Below the pieces are notes generated by a model. The model did not search any database. It saw nothing but the letters and a program-made list of their open reading frames with translations, and was not told where the DNA came from. From Natronococcus roseus (GTDB taxonomy: Archaea; Halobacteriota; Halobacteria; Halobacteriales; Natrialbaceae), in NCBI RefSeq assembly GCF_043677095.1, contig NZ_JBHLJR010000004.1, forward strand, positions 372,001-436,000: 64,000 bases of DNA, written 5' to 3'. A program made the translations under genes and the position numbers. Below, piece after piece: positions 34,081 to 42,834 of this stretch (position 1 is the stretch's first letter; each line of letters starts with the position of its first letter).

Positions 34081-35037
34081 ATGAGTTTACGACGTTTCAT
34101 ACTGAAGCGACTGTTGTCGATCGTTCCGATTCTGTTCGGCGTTTCGGTGATCACCTTCGCGCTGGTGCATCTCACGCCGGGTGATCCGATCAGCCAGATG
34201 GCCGCGACGAACCCCCATATGACCGCGGCCGACGAAGCCCAGATGCGCGCCCGGTACGGGCTCGACGGCCCGATCTGGGAGCAGTACCTGACCTGGATGG
34301 GCAGCGTCCTGAGCGGGGACTTCGGCGAGGTCATCAGCTCCGGCCAGGATGTCTCGTCGGTCATCCTCGCACGTCTTCCCGAGACGATCGTCCTCGGCCT
34401 GTTCGGCTGGGTGTTCGGTCTCGTGATCGCGATCCCGACCGGGATCTACGCGGCCATCAACAAGGACCAGTTCGCCGACACCGTTAGCCGCTTCGTCGCG
34501 CTGTCGGGGATCTCGATCCCGAACTTCTGGCTCGGCCTCATGCTGATCCTGGTCGGCGCGCTCTGGCTCGGAATCTGGGACGTGTTGCCGCCCTCTCGCT
34601 TGCCGCTGTACCATCCACAGATGCTGTTCTACCTGATCCTTCCGGGGATCACGATCGGGACCGCCGCGGCGGCGAGTATCATGCGCGTGATGCGGACCTC
34701 GATGGCCGAGGAGCTGAACAAAGAGTACGTCACCGCCGCTCGGGCGAAGGGACTTCCGGAGCGACAGGTGATCCTCAAGCACGTGCTGCGAAACTCGCTG
34801 ATCTCGGTGGTGACCCTCGCCGCGACGCTGACGGCGAGCATCGTCGCCGGATCGGTCGTCGTCGAGGTGGTGTTCAACTGGCCGGGGCTCGGTCGGGAGT
34901 TCATCGACGCGATCAACCAGCGCGAGATCAACCTGATCATGGCGATCACGCTGTTTACCGGCGTGTTCATCGTCCTGGCGAATCTGCTCGCAGACATCCT
35001 GTACGCGGTTCTCGATCCGAGGATCAGATATGAGTAA
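34081..35037 (+). CDS. dppB: Peptide/nickel-type ABC permease, DppB family
   Basis: The 318-aa permease starts MSLRRFILKRLLSIVPILFG, has six membrane helices, and carries the cytoplasmic EAA loop in YVTAARAKGLPERQVILKHVLRN that contacts the ATPases. The N-terminal region has the family segment LTPGDPISQM. It starts 39 bp after the binding-protein stop, leaving no room for a displaced C-lobe of that protein. It overlaps dppC by 8 bp. Confidence 0.92.
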   Translation: MSLRRFILKRLLSIVPILFGVSVITFALVHLTPGDPISQMAATNPHMTAADEAQMRARYGLDGPIWEQYLTWMGSVLSGDFGEVISSGQDVSSVILARLPETIVLGLFGWVFGLVIAIPTGIYAAINKDQFADTVSRFVALSGISIPNFWLGLMLILVGALWLGIWDVLPPSRLPLYHPQMLFYLILPGITIGTAAAASIMRVMRTSMAEELNKEYVTAARAKGLPERQVILKHVLRNSLISVVTLAATLTASIVAGSVVVEVVFNWPGLGREFIDAINQREINLIMAITLFTGVFIVLANLLADILYAVLDPRIRYE

Positions 35038-36079
35038 CGAGCAACACTCCGAGCGCGGACGAATCCGAGTGACCGGCTTCGATCCGGACCGGGTCCGACA
35101 GCGCGACTCGCTGTCGGACTGGACCGAGGAGAGCGGCGGCGAGACCGAGGGGCGGTTCGAACGGGCCTGGAAGCGGTTCAAGCGCAATCGGACGGCGCTG
35201 ATCGGGCTGTTCGTCGTCGCCGTTCTCACCCTGCTCGCGGTCTTCGCCCGCCCGATTACGATGATGGGGATGACGGTCCAGCCGTTCTCGATCGCCCCCT
35301 ACGATCCGACGACGATCATGTACATGAGCCCGGAGTCGTCGGCGGGAACCTACGACTCGCCGACGCTCTCCCACCCGATGGGGACCGACGGCGACGGCCG
35401 CGACCTGTTCTCGCGGGTCCTGTACGGCGGCCGGTACAGCATCTCCATCGGCTTCATCGTCGTCGGGCTCAGCGCCACCTTCGGACTGGTTTACGGGGCG
35501 ATCTCGGGCTACTACGGCGGCTGGACCGACGAGATCCTGATGCGGATCGTCGACACCGTCTACGCGTTCCCCGGTCTCATCCTGGCGCTGATCATCGTCG
35601 CCACGCTCGGCGGCGGCTACTGGCAGCTCGTCGCCGCGTTCGCGATCCCCGGCTGGATCACCTACGCCCGACTGATACGCGGCGAGGTCCTGACGATCAA
35701 GGAAAACGAGTACGTTATGGCCGCGAAGGCGTTAGGTGCGCGCGATCGATCGGTGATCTTCAAACACATCGTCCCGAACGCGATGCCGCCGCTGATCGTC
35801 TACGGGACGCTCAACATCGGCACCGTCGTCATCGGCGTCGCCGCGCTCGGGTTCCTCGGGCTCGGCATGCCGCCCGGCACCGCCGAGTGGGGGACGATGC
35901 TCGATCAGACGCGAGAGACGCTCATCCAGGGTCCCGGCGGTGCGATCCCCTGGTGGGCCACGGTCTTCCCCGGCGGCGCGATCTTCCTGTTCGTGATGGC
36001 GATGAACATGATCGGCGACGGGGTCAACGACGCCTTCGACGCCCAGGAGACGGGTATCGAAGGGCAGGGAGGTGGCTAA
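35030..36079 (+). CDS. dppC: Peptide/nickel-type ABC permease, DppC family
   Basis: The 349-aa permease has a long acidic/basic cytoplasmic N-terminus, then a first helix (TALIGLFVVAVLTLLAVFA). The DppC signature is HPMGTDGDGRDLFSRVLYGG, and the EAA loop is YVMAAKALGARDRSVIFKHIVPN. It pairs with the preceding permease to form the membrane channel. Its ATG lies inside the end of dppB, and the following ATPase starts one base after its stop. Confidence 0.92.
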   Translation: MSNEQHSERGRIRVTGFDPDRVRQRDSLSDWTEESGGETEGRFERAWKRFKRNRTALIGLFVVAVLTLLAVFARPITMMGMTVQPFSIAPYDPTTIMYMSPESSAGTYDSPTLSHPMGTDGDGRDLFSRVLYGGRYSISIGFIVVGLSATFGLVYGAISGYYGGWTDEILMRIVDTVYAFPGLILALIIVATLGGGYWQLVAAFAIPGWITYARLIRGEVLTIKENEYVMAAKALGARDRSVIFKHIVPNAMPPLIVYGTLNIGTVVIGVAALGFLGLGMPPGTAEWGTMLDQTRETLIQGPGGAIPWWATVFPGGAIFLFVMAMNMIGDGVNDAFDAQETGIEGQGGG

Positions 36080-36080
36080 G

Positions 36081-37166
36081 ATGGCACTACTCGAGGTCAA
36101 CGATCTCACGGTCAAGTTCTATACGCAGGAGGGCGTCGTCACCGCTGTCGACGACCTCTCCTATCGCATCGAGCGCGGCGAGAAGTTCGGCGTCGTCGGC
36201 GAGAGCGGCGCCGGGAAAAGCGTCACCGCCCTCTCGCTGATGCGACTCATCGAGAGTCCGGGCCGCATCGAGAGCGGCGAGATCCTGTTCAAGGGCGAGG
36301 ACTTACTCGAGATGAGCGAGGAGGAGATCAGGAACGTCCGGGGCAACGAGATCGCGATGATCTTCCAGGACGCCCAGACGGCGCTGAATCCGGTGTACAC
36401 CGTCGGCGAGCAGATCGCCGAAGCGGTCCGCCACCACCTCGATTACGCCGACGAGGAGGCTCGCGAGCGGACGATCCAGCTGCTCGACACCGTCGGCATC
36501 CCCGAGGCCGAGTCGCGGTACTCCGACTACCCACACGAGTTCTCCGGCGGGATGCAACAGCGGGCGGTGATCGCGATGGCGCTCTCCTGTGACCCCGATC
36601 TGTTGCTCTGTGACGAGCCGACGACCGCCCTGGACGTGACGATCGAAGCCCAGATCCTAGAGGAGCTCGAGAGCCTGGCCGACGAGTTCGACACGGCGAT
36701 CCAGCTCATCACCCACGACCTCGGCGTCGTCGCCGAGGTCTGCGATCGAGTGATGGTCATGTACGCGGGCAGCCCCGTCGAGAAGGCGCCCGTCGAGGAG
36801 CTGTACTACGACCCGAAACATCCCTACACCGTGGGGCTGATGAGCTCGATCCCCCGCGTCGGCGACAGGCGCGAGCGCCTCCAGACGATCCCGGGCACGA
36901 TGCCCGACCTCGTCGAGCTGCCGCCGGGCTGTAGCTTCCACCCCCGGTGTCCGTACGCCGAGGACGTCTGCACCAAGCGGGAACCCCCGCTGTTGAATCC
37001 GGAAACGGGCCGGGACGCTTCGGGAACCGACGCCGAGCGCGCGGCGGCGTGTCTCGAGTACACCGGCGAGCTCCGGGAGGGACTCGACTACGAGGTCGAG
37101 ATCCGAGAGGGACACGACACCCGCGCCGACGCGACCGCGCCGAATCCGGAGGGTGATCGTCGATGA
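36081..37166 (+). CDS. dppD: ABC importer ATPase, DppD family
   Basis: The 361-aa ATPase has Walker A GESGAGKS, ABC signature FSGGMQQR, Walker B LLLCDEPTT and the switch His in LITHDLG. The C-terminal oligopeptide-transporter domain has the Cys-rich PGCSFHPRCPYAEDVC. It powers the importer with its partner DppF. ATG 36081 directly after the dppC stop was chosen; a GTG three codons earlier is possible. Its last 4 bp overlap dppF (ATGA). Confidence 0.93.
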   Translation: MALLEVNDLTVKFYTQEGVVTAVDDLSYRIERGEKFGVVGESGAGKSVTALSLMRLIESPGRIESGEILFKGEDLLEMSEEEIRNVRGNEIAMIFQDAQTALNPVYTVGEQIAEAVRHHLDYADEEARERTIQLLDTVGIPEAESRYSDYPHEFSGGMQQRAVIAMALSCDPDLLLCDEPTTALDVTIEAQILEELESLADEFDTAIQLITHDLGVVAEVCDRVMVMYAGSPVEKAPVEELYYDPKHPYTVGLMSSIPRVGDRRERLQTIPGTMPDLVELPPGCSFHPRCPYAEDVCTKREPPLLNPETGRDASGTDAERAAACLEYTGELREGLDYEVEIREGHDTRADATAPNPEGDRR

Positions 37167-38542
37167 GCCGGTCCAGCGGGGAGCCGATCCTGCGGGCCGA
37201 GGGGCTGACGAAGTACTACGACGCGAGCAGCGGCTTCATCGACGGACTGCTCGGCCGAACGCAGTGGGTCAAGGCCGTCGACGGGATCGATCTCGAGCTT
37301 CACGAGGGCGAGACCCTCGGCGTCGTCGGCGAGTCGGGCTGCGGGAAAAGCACGCTCGGCCGATCGCTGCTGCGGCTGCTCGAGCCGACCGACGGCTCGG
37401 TCTACTACCGCCAGCGGACCGGTGCGGGCGATGCCCGCGAAGAGGTCGAGATCACCGGCCTCTCGAGTTCGGAGCTGCGGGATCTCAGAACCGACGTCCA
37501 GTACATCTTCCAGGACCCGTTCTCGAGTCTGAACCCCCGGCTGACGGTCGGCGACATCATCGGCGAACCGCTCGACATCCACGACATCGCCGAGGGCGAG
37601 GCGCGAACCGAGCGGATCTACGAGCTGTTAGAGACCGTCGGCCTCAGCCAGAACCACGCCCACCGCTACCCCCACGAGTTCTCCGGCGGGCAGCGCCAGC
37701 GAATCGGGATCGCCCGGGCGTTGGCGGTCGACCCGGAGGTCATCGTCTGCGACGAGCCCGTCTCGGCGCTCGACGTCTCGGTGCAGGCCCAGATCCTCAA
37801 CCTGCTCGAGGACCTCCAGGAGGAGTTCGGCCTCTCGTATATCTTCATCGCCCACGACCTGAGCGTCGTCGAGCACATCTCCGATCGAATCGCGGTGATG
37901 TACCTCGGCGAGTTCGCGGAGGTCGGAACGACCGAGGAGGTGTTCTCGCCGCCCCACCACCCCTACGCGGAGGCGCTGCTGTCGGCGATCCCGGAGCCGG
38001 ATCCACTCTGGAACGGCGAGCAGATCCTGCTCCCCGGAACCGTCCCGTCGCCGATGGACCCACCGTCGGGCTGTCGGTTCCACACCCGGTGTCCGCGGAT
38101 CATCCCGCCCGACGGGATCGACCTCCCGCAGGACGTCTGGCGCTCGATCGTCGATCTCAAGCTACGGGTCCGGGGTGCCGAGGAGCTCGAGGCGGTCACC
38201 GCAGTCGACGAGGTCGACGAGGAGGCGACGGACCCGAACGAGCTCCCCCGCGAGGCGTTCGATCGGTCGGTCCGCGAGGAGTTCGAGATTCCCGAGACCG
38301 TTTCCGACCCGACGGCCGAGCGCGCGCTCGACGAGAGTCTCAATGCGCTTCACGACGCGGAGTTCGAGGCCGCCCGGGAGCGACTCGAGGAGACCTTCAC
38401 GTCGCCCTGTGAAACCCACGATCCCCACCAGGTTCCGACGGGCGAGACCCACGAGATCGCCTGTCTGCTGTACGACGACCGGTACGCCGACGGCGAGTTC
38501 CGGTCTGACGACGGCGCGAGCGACGCCGTCGCCGACGACTAA
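37163..38542 (+). CDS. dppF: ABC importer ATPase, DppF family
   Basis: The 459-aa ATPase has Walker A GESGCGKS, signature FSGGQRQRIGIA, Walker B VIVCDEPVSALD, and the Cys-containing GCRFHTRCPRI. After about residue 320 it carries an acidic extension of roughly 130 residues, longer than bacterial DppF but common in haloarchaea, that returns to a Cys motif region (SPCETHDPH). It is the last gene of the operon; a new promoter follows. Confidence 0.92.
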   Translation: MSRSSGEPILRAEGLTKYYDASSGFIDGLLGRTQWVKAVDGIDLELHEGETLGVVGESGCGKSTLGRSLLRLLEPTDGSVYYRQRTGAGDAREEVEITGLSSSELRDLRTDVQYIFQDPFSSLNPRLTVGDIIGEPLDIHDIAEGEARTERIYELLETVGLSQNHAHRYPHEFSGGQRQRIGIARALAVDPEVIVCDEPVSALDVSVQAQILNLLEDLQEEFGLSYIFIAHDLSVVEHISDRIAVMYLGEFAEVGTTEEVFSPPHHPYAEALLSAIPEPDPLWNGEQILLPGTVPSPMDPPSGCRFHTRCPRIIPPDGIDLPQDVWRSIVDLKLRVRGAEELEAVTAVDEVDEEATDPNELPREAFDRSVREEFEIPETVSDPTAERALDESLNALHDAEFEAARERLEETFTSPCETHDPHQVPTGETHEIACLLYDDRYADGEFRSDDGASDAVADD

Positions 38543-38588
38543 CCTGCGGCTTCCGAACGTTTTAGTTCTCGTCGCGCCTGTATCGACT

Positions 38589-39131
38589 ATGCGTCGGATC
38601 TACGAGTCGAGCGCTCTCCGCCGGGACGACGACGAACCCTTCTCCCCCCGGGAGCGAGAGACCGAGCCGCAGTCGATGCGGTCGATCGACAGCACGAGCC
38701 TGAGCCGTCGGCTCGTTCCCGACCGACTCTGTCACTGGGCGATCTCGATCGACGTCTCGACGCCGCGGTCGACGTACCCGGCCGGGGTCGCGATCCCGTT
38801 TCGAGTGACGATGCGAAACGCGATGCCGTTCCCGATTACGGTGAGGACGCGATCGCCGATTCTCTGGCGCTGGAGCGTCGACGGGCTCGTCGACGCCGCC
38901 GAAATCCCGGTTCACGATCCGCCCGCGGAACCCCAGGGGTTCCGGTTCGACCGCGGCGAGCGAAAGCAGTTCACGAAGCGCTGGCACCAGCACTTTCGGG
39001 TCGCCGACGACGAGTGGGAGGCTGCCGAGCCTGGAACGCACACGATCGGTGCCGGCCTGAACGTCGCGGACGCCGACGAGAAGGGGCTGTACGACGAGAC
39101 GACGATCACCGTCGATCCGGACGACGCCTGA
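38589..39131 (+). CDS. Conserved haloarchaeal protein with BsuPI/Ig-like fold
   Basis: This 180-aa protein has a disordered N-terminal third and then a beta-rich domain (VAIPFRVTMRNAMPFPITV, later GFRFDRGERKQFTKRWHQHF). It resembles the proteinase-inhibitor-like BsuPI fold and other Ig-like modules. No signal peptide. Function unknown. TTTTAG lies about 28 bp before the ATG, so it appears to be separate from the ABC operon. Confidence 0.6.
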   Translation: MRRIYESSALRRDDDEPFSPRERETEPQSMRSIDSTSLSRRLVPDRLCHWAISIDVSTPRSTYPAGVAIPFRVTMRNAMPFPITVRTRSPILWRWSVDGLVDAAEIPVHDPPAEPQGFRFDRGERKQFTKRWHQHFRVADDEWEAAEPGTHTIGAGLNVADADEKGLYDETTITVDPDDA

Positions 39132-39142
39132 TCGACGAGTCC

Positions 39143-40018
39143 CTACGGCTGGAAGCCGCCGCTCGCACCACGATCGGCGTCGTCCGGATCGAACTCGAGC
39201 AGCGGCTGTTCGCAGCCGTCGCAGTTGAGCGCGTGGACCGCGTAGGTCTGACAGCAGGAGTCGACGGTGTCCTCGGTCAGCGTGATCGGCCCCTCGCAGT
39301 CCGGACAGCGCTCGCGGAACGATCGCAACACCTCGAGCAGTTCGATCCGCTGGCCCTGCGGAACCTCCCGCCAGCGATCGGTCAATCCCTCGAGCGCACG
39401 ATGGGTCGCGAGATCCGCTCGCAGGGCGGCCGTCGACGGCCACGAGTGGATCCGACGGCCGATCCTGACGGCGGGGTACGGACGGTCCGCGACCGTTACC
39501 GCCGCGGGCTCGAGGCCGTATAGCTCGGCGACGAGCGCCGGCTCGAGCGGGTCGTCGGGCAGCGTTCGAAGCCGATTATCGATCCGGTCGGCGAGGTCGT
39601 CAGTAAAGCCGAGATCGTTTTCTCGGACCTCGACGGCGCCGACGTCCAAGAGGAACCGCTCCGGATCGACCGCTCGTTCCTGCTGGCGTTCGTACTCCTC
39701 GATGGTCTCGGCCGTCAGCTCCTCGGCGTCCTCGTCGGACTCCTCGAGCGGGTGCGTGTCGAAGCGCTCGAGGATCGGCGCCGGGAGGTATCGCTTCGTC
39801 AGCGCCGGCGTTCCGGGAACGAGGTAGCCCCGGAGGCCGATCGCGGCCAGCGAACCTGCGAACGCCGCGGCGCCGCCCTTTCGCGAGACGCGACCGACGA
39901 TGGCGCTCGCCGCCGCGGCGAGCGAGACGTTGACGATCGTACACGGAACGCACCTGTTCTCGCCGGTGTACTCGGGGTTTCGGACGCGAGCCAGCACCGT
40001 CCGAATCGACTCTCTCAT
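39143..40018 (-). CDS. Conserved protein with membrane segment and C-terminal zinc ribbon
   Basis: The 291-aa protein has a hydrophobic stretch at about 27-65 preceded by a Cys pair (NRCVPCTIVN), a long charged helical middle, and a C-terminal ribbon with CPDCEGP, then CCQTY, then NCDGCEQ. The ribbon could bind zinc or an Fe-S cluster. I recognise no named family. ATG 40018 was chosen because the upstream extension is arginine-rich and off-pattern. Confidence 0.65.
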   Translation of the reverse strand: MRESIRTVLARVRNPEYTGENRCVPCTIVNVSLAAAASAIVGRVSRKGGAAAFAGSLAAIGLRGYLVPGTPALTKRYLPAPILERFDTHPLEESDEDAEELTAETIEEYERQQERAVDPERFLLDVGAVEVRENDLGFTDDLADRIDNRLRTLPDDPLEPALVAELYGLEPAAVTVADRPYPAVRIGRRIHSWPSTAALRADLATHRALEGLTDRWREVPQGQRIELLEVLRSFRERCPDCEGPITLTEDTVDSCCQTYAVHALNCDGCEQPLLEFDPDDADRGASGGFQP

Positions 40019-40365
40019 ACCCGTCGGTTGTGACGGTGTCACCAAAAACGGGACGGCTCGAGCGGGGTCGCCTCGCCGACTTACTGGTTTCAGGCGCCGA
40101 CATCGTCGTTCCCGTGGCATCCCTCGAGCGGCTGTTCGTCCCGTCATTCGGGAGCGAACTCACGAACGGCTCGAGGCCGGTCCACTCGAGGTCGTCCTCG
40201 CTACCGTGACCCGTGTGGAGGGCGTCACTGGACGGCACAAGAGCTGGTGGCGACAGTGATTGTCTGGAAAACAGGCCTCTACTCGAGTTGGCGGCGGCCG
40301 GACGACCGTGTATCCCGAATCGATGTTGGGGGACGGCTCGAGCGTTCTCGAGATGAAGACGGGAG
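40019..40365. other. Intergenic region, nothing recognised
   Basis: About 350 bp between the zinc-ribbon gene and the repeats next to the tRNA. I see no convincing coding frame on either strand; short open frames here encode basic peptides. Confidence 0.4.
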
Positions 40366-40426
40366 GGAGATTTGAACCACGTCCACTTCGCTCCCTGCGG
40401 TCGCTCGTGGCCTGGTTCAAATCTCC
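40366..40426. repeat. Inverted repeat made of tRNA T-loop-like sequence
   Basis: GGAGATTTGAACCA (40366-40379) and its exact reverse complement TGGTTCAAATCTCC (40413-40426) enclose a 33-bp spacer that itself contains CCACG and CGTGG. The arms resemble the T-loop end of a tRNA (compare GTAGATTTGAACTACC in the initiator tRNA 75 bp away). They could be relics of integration at a tRNA 3' end. Confidence 0.65.
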
Positions 40427-40430
40427 TCTA

Positions 40431-40494
40431 TACTATTTTCGAGGCACACGCCACTTGTCACTCCGTTCCTCGTTGTTGCTCGCCTCGAAAAGTA
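40431..40494. repeat. Imperfect inverted repeat abutting the tRNA 3' end
   Basis: ACTATTTTCGAGGC near 40432-40445 matches, with one missing base, the reverse complement of GCCTCGAAAAGTAG at 40481-40494. The right arm touches the 3' end of the tRNA gene. On the minus strand, AAAATAG after the hairpin could help end the tRNA transcript. Confidence 0.5.
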
Positions 40495-40567
40495 GCGGGA
40501 GGTAGATTTGAACTACCGGTCTGCGGGTTATGAGCCCGCCGGAATCTCCTGGCTATCCCATCCCGCT
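40493..40567 (-). tRNA. Initiator tRNA-Met (CAU)
   Basis: Read on the minus strand, a full cloverleaf forms: acceptor AGCGGGA/TCCCGCT with discriminator A, anticodon stem GCGGG/CCCGC with loop CTCATAA, T arm GGTAG-TTCAAAT-CTACC. The A1-U72 pair and the three consecutive G-C pairs in the anticodon stem are marks of the archaeal initiator. The 3' CCA is not encoded. Confidence 0.95.
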
Positions 40568-40633
40568 ACTTCTTCGTAACCCGGTGCGCTAGTTAAGGGT
40601 TGTGATTCGGCCGCCGTATGTGGGTTTCTGTCG

Positions 40634-41080
40634 TCAACCCTGGTGGACCTTCCACGTGTAGAGGCTCTCGCAGGTGTAGTTGACGAAGAAGCCGATCCCC
40701 ATTCCGACGAGGTTCGCCGCCAGATACCAGACGCCGAAACCGTACACCAGCAGGGTCAACACGCTCAGCGAGACGAAAAGTCCCCCGAGCCGAACCAAGT
40801 TCGATCGGAGAAAGCGCCGGCCGAGCGCTCGAGCGCTCGAGGTGCCGTGGCTCGCGAACGTCCAGCGTTCGTTGATCGCGAAGATCACCGCGATGGCGAA
40901 CTCCCAGGCGATCACCTTCGCGGCGACGGGTCCCAGAACGGTGAGTTCGACGAGCGTGACGAGAACGAGGTTGTCGACGGTCGCGCCGACGAGCCCGACG
41001 CTCGCGAACTGGGTGAACCGAGTCGTCGAGAGCAGCGCCCGGATCCGCACCCGGAGCGCGTCCGTGGGTGATCGTGACAT
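40634..41080 (-). CDS. GtrA family membrane protein
   Basis: The 148-aa protein has four membrane helices and the GtrA pattern: FTQFASVGLVGATVDNLV at the first helix, INERWTF at the middle and FFVNYTCESLYTW at the end. GtrA proteins are thought to help move lipid-linked sugars across the membrane. No glycosyltransferase gene is adjacent. Confidence 0.87.
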   Translation of the reverse strand: MSRSPTDALRVRIRALLSTTRFTQFASVGLVGATVDNLVLVTLVELTVLGPVAAKVIAWEFAIAVIFAINERWTFASHGTSSARALGRRFLRSNLVRLGGLFVSLSVLTLLVYGFGVWYLAANLVGMGIGFFVNYTCESLYTWKVHQG

Positions 41081-41131
41081 TGCCGTCCCTGGCTGGAGTG
41101 TCGGTCTCGAGAGAACGGTCGGCGCTCGTGG

Positions 41132-41398
41132 CTATAGCTCGAGGTCGGCTTTCGCGCGGACGACGTCGACGTCGTCAGCGTCGACGCGGTCGACGTCGAG
41201 GAAGTGAGGGGTGAAGTTGCGCTTCTCGAAGTCCTCGAACTCCGAGTCGGCGCCGACGGTACACCACAGTTGGACCTTCTCGGGGCCGTGCCACTCGCCG
41301 TTGCGCGTCACGGCGAAACACACCACCTCCTCCCCGTCGTACTCCACGATGGCCCCCTTCCGGATTCCCGGGTCCCCGTGGATGATGAGACGCTTCAT
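41132..41398 (-). CDS. Small conserved haloarchaeal protein (HAH_0734-like)
   Basis: The 88-aa acidic protein (KRLIIHGDPGIRKGAIVEYD...) is strand-rich with one Cys-containing segment (VQLWCTVGAD). It resembles a haloarchaeal family I recall as HAH_0734, found next to rpl44e as here. Function unknown. It is divergent from the ribosomal operon. Confidence 0.65.
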   Translation of the reverse strand: MKRLIIHGDPGIRKGAIVEYDGEEVVCFAVTRNGEWHGPEKVQLWCTVGADSEFEDFEKRNFTPHFLDVDRVDADDVDVVRAKADLEL

Positions 41399-41522
41399 GC
41401 GAGTGCGTTCACGCGAGAGGGGATTAAACGCTTCGAAGGCCCAAGGGGGCCGCCATCGGGTCGACGACGAACCAAACGGGTTTTAAACAGCGCTGTCTTA
41501 GCCCACGTCAAGTGAGCTAACG

Positions 41523-41804
41523 ATGCAGATGCCACGCCGATTCAATACGTACTGTCCGCACTGCAACGAACACCACGAGCACGAGGTCGAGAAGTCCCGT
41601 TCCGGCCGCTCCTCGGGGATGAAATGGGACGCGCGCCGCACCCGGCGCAACACCGCGACGATCGGAAACGCCGGTCGCTTCTCGAAGGTGCCCGGCGGCG
41701 AGAAGCCGACGAAGAAAACGGATCTCAAGTACCGCTGCAGCGACTGCGGCAAGGCCCACCTCCGCGAGGGATGGCGCGCCGGCCGACTCGAGTTCCAGGA
41801 GTGA
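41523..41804 (+). CDS. rpl44e: 50S ribosomal protein L44e
   Basis: The 93-aa protein starts MQMPRRFNTYCPHCNEHHEH and has zinc-binding pairs CPHC and CSDC, as in archaeal and eukaryotic L44e (eL42), which sits near the tRNA exit site of the large subunit. The upstream TTTTAAAC box supplies the promoter of the whole translation operon. rps27e follows after 5 bp. Confidence 0.96.
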   Translation: MQMPRRFNTYCPHCNEHHEHEVEKSRSGRSSGMKWDARRTRRNTATIGNAGRFSKVPGGEKPTKKTDLKYRCSDCGKAHLREGWRAGRLEFQE

Positions 41805-41809
41805 TTACT

Positions 41810-41983
41810 ATGGCAGGAAACTTCTACAACGTCCGCTGCGGTGACTGCGAGAACGAACAGACCGTCTTCGGCAAGGCCTCCACGGAGGTCGCGTGTGCCG
41901 TCTGCGGAACGACGCTGGCGCGACCGACCGGCGGCAAAGCCGAGATCGACCACGAGATCGTAGAGACAGTCGAGTCACGATGA
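41810..41983 (+). CDS. rps27e: 30S ribosomal protein S27e
   Basis: The 57-aa protein MAGNFYNVRCGDCENEQTVF has two zinc knuckles, CGDC and CAVC, and the family tail GGKAEIDHEIVE. It is short but complete. It overlaps the start of the aIF2-alpha gene by 4 bp (ATGA). Its position between L44e and aIF2-alpha is the usual archaeal order. Confidence 0.96.
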   Translation: MAGNFYNVRCGDCENEQTVFGKASTEVACAVCGTTLARPTGGKAEIDHEIVETVESR

Positions 41984-42834
41984 AGTACAGCGGCTGGCCC
42001 GACACCGGCGAGCTCGTCGTCGGCAAGATCGACGAGATCGAGGACTTCGGCGTCTTCGTCGACCTCGAGGAGTACCAGGACCAGCGCGGGCTGATCCACA
42101 TCTCCGAGGTCGCGAGCGGCTGGATCAAGAACGTCCGCGATCACGTTCGCGAGGGCCAGATCGTCGTCTGCAAGGTACTCGACGTCAACACCGAGTCCCA
42201 GCAGATCGACCTCTCGCTCAAGGACGTCAACGACCACCAGCGCTCCGATAAGATCCAGGAGTGGAAAAACGAGCAGAAGGCCGACAACTGGATGGCGCTC
42301 GCGCTCGGCGAGGACGCCGCCGACGAGACCTACACCGCCGTCGCCAACGAGTTGATCGGCGCCCACGGCAGCCTCTACGACGGGTTCAAGCAGGCCGCGA
42401 TCCACGGCGAGGAGGCGCTCGAGGGAACCGACCTCTCGGAGGGTGAGATCGACGCGCTCGTCGAAACCGCCCGAGAGAACGTCTCGGTGCCGTACGTCGA
42501 CGTCACCGGCTACGTCGATCTCGAGAACGCCTCCCCGAGCGGCGTCGACGGCATTCGTACCGCCCTGGAGGCCGCCGAGGGGAACGTTCGAAAGAACAAA
42601 GCTCTTTCGAGCCAATCAGAAGCGGACGCTTCTGATGACGGCGAGGTCCCCGACGAGGTCGACCTCGAGGTCAGCTACGTCGGCGCTCCGGAGTACCGGA
42701 TCAACGTCCGTGCGCCCAACTACAAGACCGCCGAGTCCCAGCTCGAGGAGAGCGCCCGCCGTGCGGTCGCCGCGATCGAGGGCGAGGGCGGCTCCGGCGA
42801 GTTCCACCGCGAACGGCGCACCGACGACGAGTAA
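41980..42834 (+). CDS. aif2a: Translation initiation factor aIF2, alpha subunit
   Basis: The 284-aa factor has an N-terminal S1/OB domain (GELVVGKIDEIEDFGVFVDL, residues about 10-80), a helical middle, and the C-terminal alpha/beta domain (YVGAPEYRINVRAPNYKTAE) that binds the gamma subunit. With beta and gamma it brings initiator tRNA to the ribosome; the initiator tRNA gene lies 1.4 kb upstream. Residues about 203-219 (RKNKALSSQSEADASDD) are encoded by two AT-richer hairpins and look inserted between helix and strand. Nop10 overlaps its stop. Confidence 0.95.
   Translation: MKYSGWPDTGELVVGKIDEIEDFGVFVDLEEYQDQRGLIHISEVASGWIKNVRDHVREGQIVVCKVLDVNTESQQIDLSLKDVNDHQRSDKIQEWKNEQKADNWMALALGEDAADETYTAVANELIGAHGSLYDGFKQAAIHGEEALEGTDLSEGEIDALVETARENVSVPYVDVTGYVDLENASPSGVDGIRTALEAAEGNVRKNKALSSQSEADASDDGEVPDEVDLEVSYVGAPEYRINVRAPNYKTAESQLEESARRAVAAIEGEGGSGEFHRERRTDDE
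42588..42636. repeat. Tandem hairpins inside the aif2a coding sequence
   Basis: TCGAAAGA-ACAAAGC-TCTTTCGA (42588-42610) is a perfect 8-bp stem. Four bases later ATCAGAAGC-GGAC-GCTTCTGAT (42615-42636) is a perfect 9-bp stem. Both are AT-richer than the gene around them and encode the low-complexity residues 203-219. The frame is kept. This paired-hairpin layout resembles the element at 56810-56886. Confidence 0.7.
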
